This document shows positions 1-9,586 of a stretch of 64,000 nt of DNA, one piece after another; the stretch's first letter is position 1, and the number at the start of each line of letters is the position of its first letter. Position numbers and translations under genes: made by a program. The notes under the pieces are model-generated. The model ran no database searches. It was not told where the DNA came from and worked only from the letters and a program-made list of their open reading frames with translations. The stretch is taken from positions 12,132,001 through 12,196,000 of the forward strand of contig NC_135365.1 of NCBI RefSeq assembly GCF_051622035.1, read 5' to 3'. The stretch comes from Arctopsyche grandis (Eukaryota > Arthropoda > Insecta > Trichoptera > Hydropsychidae).

Positions 1-274
1 CCATATTTGGGGATGCACTTTGGAATGACTTGGGACAAATCTAATGGTGATTTAATATTTCACAATACTACTAAATTTATTTAGGATAATAATTATACGC
101 ACTTTTATCAAATGGGTATAACCAGCGTGGATTACCCGTTCAATAACAATGTTCTCGTCCTTCTGACACAAAGCACGTGATGACAGCTGATCCTATTGTC
201 ATTCTATTTATGTGTAATAACATGATATAATATGGCCAAGTACGAATGAAGTAAACAAATACGATAAGAGTGAC

Positions 275-497
275 GATTCGGTGATTACTGGTCATAAAGT
301 CACTAAAATCTAGATAAAGGAACATCTGGCAGCCGAAAAGTCCATCATACTAACGAGAACTTGAGTGCCAAATATTGCGATTTTAATGGCAAAAATTGTC
401 TTTGTGACCACCGCAATGTGAAAAATCCCGTGTGACCGATCTAGAGCGACCGGTTGTCCTGTGACCGGTTCACATTTGACTAGTAATCACCGAACCC
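275..497. mobile_element. MITE, GGTTCGGTGAT family, copy 1
   Basis: The ends form a terminal inverted repeat: TTCGGTGATTACTGGTC on the left and AGTAATCACCGAACCC on the right. The interior matches two other copies in this window, at about 10663-10850 and 20977-21165 (shared GGAACATCTGGCAGCCGAAA and GTCCATCATACTAACGA). No coding capacity is seen, so this is a non-autonomous DNA element of unassigned superfamily. A shorter relic of the same interior (GCGATCGCAATGTG) lies near 62958. Confidence 0.7.
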
Positions 498-607
498 TAA
501 TCTTTACGTTACAATATTGTTCATTATCAAAAGATCAACGTTTTTTCTTGTTTTCAGCACTTAAATTTCAATTAGTAAATATATTTTGACTTAAATATAT
601 AGCGACT

Positions 608-780
608 ATTATTAAATTTGTTAATACAATAAATTATTATAAATTATTAAATTTGTTAATACAATAAATTATTATAAATTATTAAATTTGTTAATACAAT
701 AAATTATTATAAATTATTAAATTTGTTAAATTATAAATTATTAAATACATATAAATTATTAAATTTGTTAATACAATAAG
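608..780. repeat. Tandem repeat, about 35-bp AT-rich unit
   Basis: The unit TTATTAAATTTGTTAATACA plus an ATAAATTATTATAAA tail is repeated about four to five times. The first three copies are nearly identical and the last ones carry deletions. The remainder of bases 1-870 outside this array and the MITE at 275-497 shows nothing I can name. Confidence 0.85.
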
Positions 781-876
781 AAAATTATTCGAACTTATCC
801 AACAAAATTCGAATGTAAAAACCAGAGCACGCGTAGTTTTATAACACTATATATATTTAATTCGTTTTTATATTAA

Positions 877-1673
877 GGTATGTTCATACTTAACAGCACT
901 GCACGACTCCGTTTCAAATATGTCATTTTATTACATTTCTATTCATATCTACCTACACGTCGCGGTCACGTCACGTTTACAGCAATTTGGCCGAGTGCAA
1001 GGCAAAATCGGCTTACTTATACATTAGAGGCCATGACGATACGGCGCAATATTGCTTACGTCTTATTGTCGAGTACTTGCAATATGAATGCATACACGTG
1101 CATTCGTAGCTACGCGTCAGAATACAAGTCAGCAAAAATGTTTCGACGTTTATCGAACGAAAAACTATGTATAATCGCGCTGTTGTTGAAAGAAGAAGCT
1201 CAAGAAGGCAATAAAAAAGCACGGAGGCATTTTGATGTGCATCCCATGTTAAAAAATAGAAAAACCGAAGGAGAGTTTTGGACACTGTATAAGGAGCTTG
1301 TGGATAATGGACAAAATTTTTTTTAATATTTCCGTAAAAAAATTTTTTTTTTTTTTAATATTTGCGCCAAAACCATGTCGAAAGATTGAACAGCTGTCAA
1401 CTGTCACTATCGATAATTGTTCCAAAACAGCAAAGCAGCAGACTCATGGCACGTAATTCGCGTGTATATTTCCACGATGGCCAAAAAAAACGGATACGAT
1501 ACGTTGACGGATGTTGCTGTAAGGTATGAACAGGAAATGTCGGGTACTGCTGTAAGCCTGCCGTGGCGTAAACGTGACGGTTGGTATGAATATACCCATA
1601 CAAAATGTACCAAAGAATACTTTTCGGACGGCCGGATACCTGCTGAAGTCGGTACGTGCTGACTAGGTATGAA
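877..1673 (+). mobile_element. Degenerate Harbinger-type DNA transposon
   Basis: The left end, AGGTATGTTCATACTTAACA, has a decayed inverted counterpart near 1655 (GTGCTGACTAGGTATGAACA). It encloses a fragment of a HARBI1-like transposase at 1138-1326. A second, more diverged copy lies in AAMP intron 3 (about 38835-39755) and shares GAGTGCAAGGCAA and GCGCAATATTGCTT. Ends are approximate and I could not see a clean target-site duplication. Confidence 0.6.
1138..1326 (+). pseudogene. Harbinger (HARBI1-like) transposase N-terminal fragment
   Basis: This 62-codon stretch begins with MFRRLSNEKL and contains the pattern HFDVHPMLKNRKTEGEF followed by LYKELV. That corresponds to the conserved N-terminal WWVHP..R...GEF..LY.EL region of PIF/Harbinger nucleases in animals. 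The frame stops at 1324-1326, right after a run of T, and the next expected residues (YFR) can be read in a different frame just downstream. This points to a frameshift in a homopolymer. The DDE nuclease core is absent, so the fragment is dead. Assignment rests on family pattern memory, not a search. Confidence 0.6.
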
Positions 1674-2340
1674 CAGACTGTGGCGGCTCGCTTATACGAC
1701 ATGGTCGAGTTTGGTTGCCTTCCTGCGAGTGGGGACCAACCCGGCTGGGTTCGGAGAGCTGCTACTCACTCTGTCTTCAGCTGTCATATAATAAACACGT
1801 GCATTAACATGCCAGTCGTCTCATTCGTTCATCCTCCATAAGACCTTAATTTTTATTTTTATTTTATTTTATTTAAATAGGCACACATACAGAATAAAAT
1901 ATAAAAAGAAAGTTGTATAATGAGACAAAAAATAATAATAAACATAAATAAAAATATAATATTCCATTTACAGTGAGCACCACATGGTGATATAAAAAAG
2001 TAAAATTACAAAAACATCAAGATTTAAAAAAAAAGAAAAGAAAAAGATACAGATAAAGTAAAAAAGAAAAAGAAAGACTATAAGAGGGAAGAAGCAAATC
2101 AACCACATATTATTTTCTTCACCTTTGTCCTAAAAATACTAAAAGAGTCACTAAAGAGGTCAGGACAATCATCTAAGCTATCGTAAATACGGCATATACG
2201 AACGATTACACTATTGAAAGAGGTGTTGCTTTGACAAATTGGTGGATAAAAAAGATTTGTGCATCTGGTGAATCGGGCATTAACGTTAAAATTAATCTCG
2301 CTTAAAACAGATGTGTCAATGCGCAGTTTAAGTTTGTTTT
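1674..2340. other. Intergenic, A-rich; possible retroelement tail
   Basis: An A-rich stretch (about 1850-2080) follows a T-rich start, and then moderately complex sequence runs to 2340 without an ORF. The layout resembles the 3' end of a degenerate retroelement in antisense orientation, like the block at about 24400-25140. I recognise no family. Confidence 0.25.
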
Positions 2341-2468
2341 TTAGTAAAAAAAATTAACCTCTACAAATCGAAATTCGAAATGATGTTCACGAATCTACCA
2401 AACATAACTGTCAAATGTGTCAAAGCATGTACACGAACGCGGGCCTGTAAACAATCAAAGTGTCAAAA

Positions 2469-3824
2469 ATGCCGGTGGAATGCGAACCAGTGGAGTCTCT
2501 CCTGGCGTCTGTGCTCAGAGAGCAACGCATTTCTGGTCAATTCTGCTCGGTTAGGTTACTAGTAGGCAAACGAACAACCTGGGCTCATGCAGCGTTGCTA
2601 TGCCCCCTCAGTACGTACGTTAACACATACTACAACTCACACAAACACAACAAGATAGGCCACTCAACCAAATTTGAAACCTCCATGAAGATCAAACTCA
2701 CCGGAAAAGTCTCTCACGATTGCTTCGAATGCTTAGAAACTCTGTTAGACCTCATCTACGGTAGAAAAACTACCGTAGACAAAAACCATTCCTCGCACGT
2801 AATCTCATACTGCAATCTTTTGAACTTATCTGAAACATTTTCTGGACTGATACACAGTGCCGTCGATAGTGATGAAAGTTTTGTCGAAGACAATCAAATA
2901 ATAAAATCAGAACCTTTGGAAGAATTGTGCGAGGAAAGTTTTGAACACAATGAAGACGATCACACCTTGGATGATATGGACATTGATTATGGAGACGTCG
3001 ACAACGAGCAACTGCCCAATCATGTGAAATTACCCACCGGAAAAACTCAAAATTGTATCGGTTGCCGTTTCAAATGCTACAAAACTATAGATCTGCTCAA
3101 CCATCTACGTAGAACATCCCACGGAGGTAACGTTTGCTCGCTGTGCTGGACTGAACTTGATAATGCTGACGAGCTTCAACGGCACTTTGTCCTGCACGAA
3201 CATCCGAAACCGTTCTTCTGCACTTACTGCGACTTGAGATTCCAAACGAGATCATTACTAGGACAACACCTTCCAGGACACATGTTCGAAAAGCCTTACA
3301 CATGTCCGCATTGTTCGAAGGCATTCAAACGAAAGCACGGATTGAATTGTCATCTGGTGACGCACACCGGAGAACGGAAACATCTGTGCGATGAGTGCGG
3401 ATTTAGCACACTCCACGCCAAGATTCTGCGGGCTCACAAGTTGGCGCACAGCGGGGATCTCTTCAAATGTTCGTTTCCAGACTGCGCTCATACTTCGACT
3501 CGTAAGGAGAATATGAAGCAGCATATGAAGACGCACAGTAATGAAAAGCCGTTTGTTTGCGAACTGTGCGGACATAAGTTCACACAAAGCAAGAGTCTCA
3601 AGAGGCATTCATTGATCCATAGTAAGAGTGGTCATGATCACTTTTGTCCTCATTGTCCATTCAAAGCTAGACGAATCGACAATTTGAAGGCTCACATACT
3701 GAGGCAGCATACGGATAAAGTGCCCAAGGTTCAAGTGAAACATTACACCGAGGATATAATGATCGAGCCGGACGTTCGGAATATAATCGAACCAACCAAT
3801 GAAATTAACAGAAGGAAGACGTAA
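2469..3824 (+). CDS. BTB/POZ-like C2H2 zinc-finger protein, tandem copy 1
   Basis: This intronless ORF of 451 codons is a probable DNA-binding transcriptional regulator acting in the nucleus. Residues ~20-130 look like a divergent BTB/POZ domain (FCSVRLLVGKRTTWAHAALL, then a DCFECLETLLDLIYG helix block). An acidic linker follows (~135-190). Eight C2H2-type fingers then run from ~196 to ~425, for example CPHCSKAFKRKHGLNCHLVTH. The first is atypical (CIGCRFKC...H...H), and one has C-x4-C spacing (CSFPDC). ATG 2469 is the first in-frame methionine; an in-frame GTG nine bases upstream is not a eukaryotic start. AATAAA occurs just after the stop (~3827). It is a paralogue of the gene at 5947-7377. 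Target genes and symbol cannot be told from sequence. Confidence 0.88.
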   Translation: MPVECEPVESLLASVLREQRISGQFCSVRLLVGKRTTWAHAALLCPLSTYVNTYYNSHKHNKIGHSTKFETSMKIKLTGKVSHDCFECLETLLDLIYGRKTTVDKNHSSHVISYCNLLNLSETFSGLIHSAVDSDESFVEDNQIIKSEPLEELCEESFEHNEDDHTLDDMDIDYGDVDNEQLPNHVKLPTGKTQNCIGCRFKCYKTIDLLNHLRRTSHGGNVCSLCWTELDNADELQRHFVLHEHPKPFFCTYCDLRFQTRSLLGQHLPGHMFEKPYTCPHCSKAFKRKHGLNCHLVTHTGERKHLCDECGFSTLHAKILRAHKLAHSGDLFKCSFPDCAHTSTRKENMKQHMKTHSNEKPFVCELCGHKFTQSKSLKRHSLIHSKSGHDHFCPHCPFKARRIDNLKAHILRQHTDKVPKVQVKHYTEDIMIEPDVRNIIEPTNEINRRKT

Positions 3825-4844
3825 AAATAAAAAAAGAGTATTGAATTTGTATTTAGTATTAATATGTATAAACAATTGTGATATAAATATATATGACTCT
3901 CGAATGATTTTTCTTTTTAAGTGATAATGTTGTTAGACTGATTTTTCTTAATTTATTATAATACATCATTATACTAATGTATTTCATCTTATTTATTTTA
4001 TGTCTCATTTTCCTATACAACAATGAAAGTTAGTTTATTTTATAAAATGTTTGGAATATACATATTTTAAACATGTATATGTACTATTATATCGGCTACG
4101 GGGCTAATCCAGCAAGCCTGCATATTATACATATTTTTTTTAAATTAATAAAATTGAAAAAAAATTTAAATGCCTAAATATATATTTTTTTATTATTTTG
4201 TATATATTTATTATTTTTCCGTAAGGTACATTTTATAACTAATAAAATCAATTTTACCTATATCTTTTTTTCACAAGTATTTTAAGAACAAAAAATTTGT
4301 TGCAAAACAATTTAAATGAAAACTTGCATAAGAAAACCAATATTTTATTTTTACTTCTTTCTTTTTCAAATTTTGAATTTAAAATAAAAATTTTCATGCA
4401 TTTAAAAAATTACACACATACAGCAAGAAAAATAGTCTTATTTTCTCCGGTCATTCTGGTGGTTCCATCAAAACCGTTGATTAAACCAATTTCAAGGCAT
4501 TCTGAATAAATATACGATATAAAAATGTAACTTAAATTTTTTATCTATAACTTTATTTTTTACATAGGATTTTTTACATACATATATACCAGGAAGGCTT
4601 ATAATGTTTTAATTAAGAAACATTTTTGGATTGCATCATATTTCTAGACGGGGTGGCATTTCAAAGATTTAAATAATATATTAAAGCTTATTTACTATAA
4701 ATTAGTATATCGCTGTCAGTATTTAATAAAATTGAACACTGTCAATAATACAAAAGGCACTAAATAATGTCACGGAGTAGTTATTTTAAATTTTTTTTAA
4801 ATCCAAGTAAGTGTTCAATAAATGAAGTGTTTCTCCCGGGTGAC
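3825..4844. other. 3' UTR and AT-rich intergenic DNA
   Basis: The stretch begins with the 3' UTR of the upstream zinc-finger gene, then A/T-rich sequence with no convincing ORF. Near 4590 is a relic of a SINE tail (ATATATACCAGGAAGGC). Otherwise nothing recognisable. Confidence 0.4.
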
Positions 4845-4936
4845 CGTAAAAAAGTCGAAAATGTTCGTTTACCATGCATACATATGAAAAACGGTTAGTA
4901 TATATATCAGTGGCATGCGGAAAAACTCCCTCTCAA

Positions 4937-4953
4937 CCCCCCCCCCCCCCCCC
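4937..4953. repeat. Homopolymer (C)17
   Basis: There are seventeen consecutive C residues inside the foldback element. The homologous position in the copy near 13307 has only a short G run (GGGGGG on that strand), so the tract has expanded here or is an assembly weak point. Confidence 0.9.
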
Positions 4954-5119
4954 GTCGTACATTCTCACTTAATTTGCGCGAGCAGGATACAACAGGAACA
5001 GAAGAAACAGGCTTTTCCTCCCGTATCCTGCGCGCGCACATTAAATAAGGCTGTATGACAAAAAGAGAGATAATTTCACCGCATGCCACTGATATATATT
5101 ATATATACATACATAGTAC

Positions 5120-5559
5120 TGTGGGCGGGGTAGGATGTGTTGACCGTATCCCAGCCTAACGAAACACTGTTGTGCTTGTTTTAATAAAGTTTTATTGTTT
5201 GCCTAAATATTGTACAAAGGTATTAGAATATTTGGGCAAAAGTATGTCGTTCAGCGGTCTCTGGATATGATAGAGTGTCGCTGGCTCGGCATTCGGTTAT
5301 GTTCAGAAGGTCTCTGGTCTGCTGCTGTGTGTCGACGCTTGCTGCTGTGGGTCGACTGGTTTGTTTCCGCTCTACTGGTAGGGGTGGAGCTTTCTAGAAG
5401 GTTTTGGCACCGTTCCGCTTGGGTTTAGTTTAATGACTGCAGGTGTGCTTCGACCGGTTTGTTTCCGCTCGCCTGGTTGGGATGGAGCTTTCTAGAAGGT
5501 TTTAGGAATGTATTCTGCGTCGCAGTATATGTCTTGATGATGGTGACGAGATTCCCACA
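5120..5559. mobile_element. Solo LTR, 440 bp, with 4-bp TSD GTAC
   Basis: The block starts TGTGGGCGGGG and ends GATTCCCACA (TG...CA ends with a short CCCACA/TGTGGG inverted repeat). It is flanked by GTAC at 5116-5119 and 5560-5563. AATAAA lies at about 5184. The homologous foldback copy near 13140 has a single uninterrupted GTAC (AAACGGTACTATG), i.e. the empty site. No internal retroviral-type genes remain. Four-base duplications are usual for Ty3/Gypsy elements, but the family is not identified. Confidence 0.85.
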
Positions 5560-5563
5560 GTAC

Positions 5564-5946
5564 CGTTTATCATGCACATTTTTTTTTTGATCTTTCGACT
5601 GAAGATCTTTCGATTTTCTTTGAAAATCGAAAGTTTTGAAAGAAAATTTTGATATTTGCTTTGAAAATCTTCACGAGTCAACGTATTTATGTGTGGAAAA
5701 AATACACTTATTTCTGTATAGCTTTTCACGATTTTCTAGATGCAGTGTTGAATCTAAACTCAAGCGTTTTAAAATTTAAACTGCGCTTATATTACGTAAA
5801 GCACTGGCCGTTAATAAGCATATTGATATCTGTTTGAAAACAAAACATAACCTCGATCTTTGACAGTTCTAACGAATGTATTTTTAGTGTCGCACTAGCA
5901 ACGAACTTCGTCGATAATATTTCGTAAATTTATATTTAAAAACAAA
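5564..5946. other. Foldback arm and 5' flank of zinc-finger gene 2
   Basis: Short inverted repeats (ATCTTTCGATT / AATCGAAAG) end the upstream foldback element. The rest up to 5946 is AT-rich leader or promoter DNA with no recognised core element. Confidence 0.4.
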
Positions 5947-7377
5947 ATGGAAACGTGCGATATAGTATTTCCCGATTTGATTTTAAATAATTTACAATTG
6001 CAAAGAAAAACGGGAAAATATTGCGACGTCAGACTGACAGTGGGAAAACGCTACATTTGGACCCATTCCTCGGTCATGTGCTCCCTCAGCCCGTTTATCA
6101 ACAGAGAGTGTTGCAACGCCAGCAAAATCCCAGCCATAGGAAACTACAAACAGTTTTCCTACAACTCACCCCTAACTATTAAACTGTACAAAAAAGACAT
6201 ATTCGATTGTTTCAAATGTCTCCAAATGTTAACCGACATCATATACGGTCAAAAGATAGAGTTCGACCCCGTTCATTCCACACACATATACACATTGTGC
6301 AAGATGCTGAACCTACCCGACGTCCTAATCAACCTCATATACAAAAGAATACCGAAAAACGGCGAGACCAAAAAGACCAGCGAACAGCCTGAAAACGACT
6401 TTTCAAAAAAAGTATCAAACCTCGACGAAACACCCACTACCGATAAAGTGGAGACCATCGGCAGCAAAAGAAAGATTCGCAATATGAGAACGCGACTGTC
6501 GATGTCTAATTTAAAAGCTCTGTCAAGCAAGAAACATTCTTGCATCAGCTGTCCTTACAAATGTTTCAGACCGTCTGATCTGTTAACCCACTTGAGAGAC
6601 ACCGGACACGGTGAGAACGTCTGCTCGTTGTGCCTTAGCCAGTTCGACTCCAACGACAAACTACACGAGCATTACACAATGCACGATCACCTGAAGCCCT
6701 TCTTCTGCAGTGTGTGCGATCTGAGATTCCGGACGAGAGGTCTTTTGAGTCAACACTTACCCCGCCACTCCAAAGAAACTCCGTACACCTGCCCACTATG
6801 CAAAAAAGGCTTCAAATGGAAGCACGGCTTAAACAGCCATCTGGTGATACACTCCGACGAGAAGAAATTCCTATGCGACGAGTGCGGATTCAGCACAATT
6901 CACGCCAAAACAATGAGAGCTCACAAACTTACACACACCGGTGACTTGTTCCGGTGTTCCTTCCCCGGTTGCTCCCACACTTGTTCGAGAAAAGAGAATA
7001 TGAAGATACATCTAGCGACGCACAGTAATGATAAGCCGTTTGTTTGTGAAATATGCGGAATTAAGTTCACGTTGAATAAGAGCCTCAAACGGCACGCTCT
7101 CATTCACAGCGAAGTCGGCCTCGTCAACACATGCCCTCACTGTCCGTTTAAAGCCCTGCGAGCTGATAATCTGAAAGCTCACATTCTTCGGCAGCATGCC
7201 GACAAACAAGCGAGTCCCGAGTTGAGCGATGGACAGACCAGCGTTAAGGTCGAAGTCGAAATAACCGATCAGCAAACGTTAGAAGACGTTATTATGGATG
7301 AAAATGATATTAATGACCTATCTGTATTGGCCGATGCCGCTTCGTCACTAGCTAAAATACAGAATGTAACACTTTAA
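5947..7377 (+). CDS. BTB/POZ-like C2H2 zinc-finger protein, tandem copy 2
   Basis: This intronless ORF of 476 codons is paralogous to the gene at 2469. The domain order is the same: a divergent BTB/POZ domain (~20-135; YCDVRLTVGKRYIWTHSSVM, CFKCLQMLTDIIYG), a charged basic/acidic linker (~135-195), then eight C2H2-type fingers (~198-417), including CPLCKKGFKWKHGLNSHLVIH and CSFPGCSHTCSRKENMKIH. The tail is acidic. Finger sequences are much closer between the copies than the BTB regions, e.g. LCDECGFST.HAK..RAHKL.H in both. The ATG at 5947 follows a CAAA context. AATAAA-like sites lie near 7658. Probable nuclear transcription factor; DNA target unknown. Confidence 0.9.
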   Translation: METCDIVFPDLILNNLQLQRKTGKYCDVRLTVGKRYIWTHSSVMCSLSPFINRECCNASKIPAIGNYKQFSYNSPLTIKLYKKDIFDCFKCLQMLTDIIYGQKIEFDPVHSTHIYTLCKMLNLPDVLINLIYKRIPKNGETKKTSEQPENDFSKKVSNLDETPTTDKVETIGSKRKIRNMRTRLSMSNLKALSSKKHSCISCPYKCFRPSDLLTHLRDTGHGENVCSLCLSQFDSNDKLHEHYTMHDHLKPFFCSVCDLRFRTRGLLSQHLPRHSKETPYTCPLCKKGFKWKHGLNSHLVIHSDEKKFLCDECGFSTIHAKTMRAHKLTHTGDLFRCSFPGCSHTCSRKENMKIHLATHSNDKPFVCEICGIKFTLNKSLKRHALIHSEVGLVNTCPHCPFKALRADNLKAHILRQHADKQASPELSDGQTSVKVEVEITDQQTLEDVIMDENDINDLSVLADAASSLAKIQNVTL

Positions 7378-7870
7378 TACAGGAGTGCCCGTAATGGGCG
7401 ATTTTCATAACACTGAATAAGATGAGGAATTGATCTGCTTAGAGTTTAAACGAAGCCTCCTTAATAACGCTAAGAATGTATTGATTTCAGACTTTTATTT
7501 ATCAACATAAGTTCTTCAAATTATTCGTAGCTTTATTTTTGTAATGATTTTATATACATATTTAAAAAAAAATGATTGATCCGCATTAGAAACAACCTTT
7601 TAATGTCAGGCTTCAGAATGATAACAATTAGGTAAATACCTAATAATATTTATATATAAATAAAAATTTGAACTGAATAATAAATTTAAAAATAGTATAT
7701 TTGCCAAAAAATGCTTTCTACTCTGAATTAACGACTCATGCTCAGCGATTAGAAAAAATTTGATCCTTTTCGTACTTTTACGTCATAAACAGTACGTTTT
7801 ACAGTCTTAGACTAGATTTCAATTGACGATAAATAATAGATTGGTAATCAAAGAGTAAAATACCTTTTTT

Positions 7871-7953
7871 GGTACTTGTTTAGTAGTATGTGGTGTCTCA
7901 GCAAAGCGTAATAATTGTTTTTGAAGCGCGAGCCGCACTACTAAACAAGTACC
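7871..7953. mobile_element. Short foldback element, GGTACTTGTTTAGTAGT family
   Basis: This 83-bp element begins GGTACTTGTTTAGTAGT and ends with the exact inverse, ACTACTAAACAAGTACC. The spacer is less than 50 bp. A longer member of the same family lies at 8701-9137. The block downstream of it is AT-rich 3' flank of the zinc-finger gene. Confidence 0.8.
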
Positions 7954-8019
7954 CTTATTTTTGTATTCTTAACTATTCAACAACACTATTGTACTTCATT
8001 GGAAGCTGTTTTTGTTTTT

Positions 8020-8021
<2 letters not shown>

Positions 8022-8064
<43 letters not shown>
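8022..8064. repeat. (TA)n microsatellite
   Basis: About 20 TA dinucleotides in an uninterrupted run. Confidence 0.95.
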
Positions 8065-8066
<2 letters not shown>

Positions 8067-8700
8067 GTTTAATAATGCTTTAATTATTCATAGCTTTATT
8101 TGCTGAGTTGCACAATAGATTACAGTGCGCATGATTAGTATTAAGTGTAAATATGAATTAAAATGAAATTATTAAGTATTATCTTTTACCGTATAAGCTC
8201 GTAAATGAACTGAATAATTGTATCCAGATAATTAATAGTAATTTATCCTATGCACAGATGAGTTTTGTGTCTTCTCAACCAAAGTCTGGACCAACATATA
8301 TGTATGTACTTTTCAAAATAATATAATATTCATTATTGTTTAAAATTTGTATATTATATGTATAATAGAATATTATATAATCATGACAGGGTTTTTCAAA
8401 ATATGTATATTGTATAAATATATATATATTTTTGAGGAATTTTTTTTTTATTAATACGCATTCATTTTCTAATTTTTAATTTAAATTTAGTATATCGATA
8501 GAAGTACAAATATAACTCATACTCTTTATCATTAATTTTTTTATAAAAAAAATGTTTTTAACCGCTGTAACATTCTGTATATACATACATACATACATAC
8601 ACATGTATATGAAATTAATTTAGTAAATTATTATTTGTTAATTTTGTGAAATATTTTTGAAAAATGTGCAAAAAGAACAAACATTTCTATATACTATTTT

Positions 8701-9137
8701 GGGTACTTGTTTAGTAGTGAGGCTCCCGCTTTACGCTCATTAACCAATTATTACGCTTCACGTTTCGCACTCGCTTTAACATCTCGTTTCGACGCGCTGT
8801 TAAAATGTATAATTTTCAAATTTATTCCTACCTTATAACGGAAATTATTATATGTCCTGAAGAATAATCTCAAAGAATCGCGTCTATCCAGCTGCTTTCG
8901 CCAGATTTACATAAGTTCCCAAAGCCCCGATTCATTCGACAGAACCCGACATTCGTGGTTGTCATTAAATAAGTAAAAAACGTACGAACTTGTTGAGACG
9001 TATGTATAAACATCAGAAACACGCGCGAATGCTGATTTTAGCACTTGAGACATCTGTTGACATATATACAGTTGAAACGTAATGTAGCGAAGCGTTTTTG
9101 AGCGTGAAGCATGAGCCTCACTACTAAACAAGTACCC
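8701..9137. mobile_element. Foldback/MITE, 437 bp, GGTACTTGTTTAGTAGT family
   Basis: Terminal inverted repeats of about 25 bp: GGGTACTTGTTTAGTAGTGA on the left and TCACTACTAAACAAGTACCC on the right, continuing inward as GGCTC/GAGCC. Subterminal GCTTTACGCTC and GAGCGTGAAGC motifs are also inverted. It has no transposase; the short ORF at its right end has no recognisable features. From 9138 to 9586 I see only AT-rich DNA. Confidence 0.8.
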
Positions 9138-9586
9138 TTTTTTGTTTATATCATAGTTCTTCCTTTTATTGATCAGTCGTATGATTGCGTTTTTAATGTT
9201 ATATTAAGTTGTAAAATTTAATAGTCATTGTGTCAAATTGTTGTGTATTTTTATTTTACAACAATCATCAGGAATTCAAGCGAATTTAATTAAAAATGAA
9301 ACGACTTTTTTTCATTGTTCATATTTTTATATCATATAACATACATTGTATAATAAATAAGAAGTTGTCATACAAGTCTTCGATAAGAGTCATTATTCAT
9401 TATGTTTAAAAATAAAGACATTGATAATACTTATACAACATTTATAACATCAGCAAGTTTCTTATAGCTCATGAGATGACTATTGTATTTTTATTTTTTC
9501 ATAATATTTCGAGTATCAGAATACATTTTACAAAAAAAAAAAAATTGTATTGATTTATTCTTGGAATGTACACATGCTTTGAGAAT

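Larger units (their letters stand above)
4845..5680. mobile_element. Foldback-type element, copy 1, split by a solo LTR
   Basis: The core at 4911-5091 is bounded by the inverted ends AGTGGCATGCGG and CCGCATGCCACT. It is homologous, in reverse orientation, to 13170-13320 (shared CAGGATACGGGAGGAAAAGC and TAATGTGCGCGCGCAGGATA). Outer arms with CATGATAAACGG and CTTTCGAT/ATCGAAAG repeats lie on either side. A solo LTR interrupts it at 5120-5559. No ORF of its own; outer limits are approximate. Confidence 0.6.

Noticed and set aside
880-1326. 148-codon plus-strand open frame as a host gene
   Set aside because: Only its last ~62 codons look protein-like, and these match a transposase fragment; the first part is a transposon terminal region.
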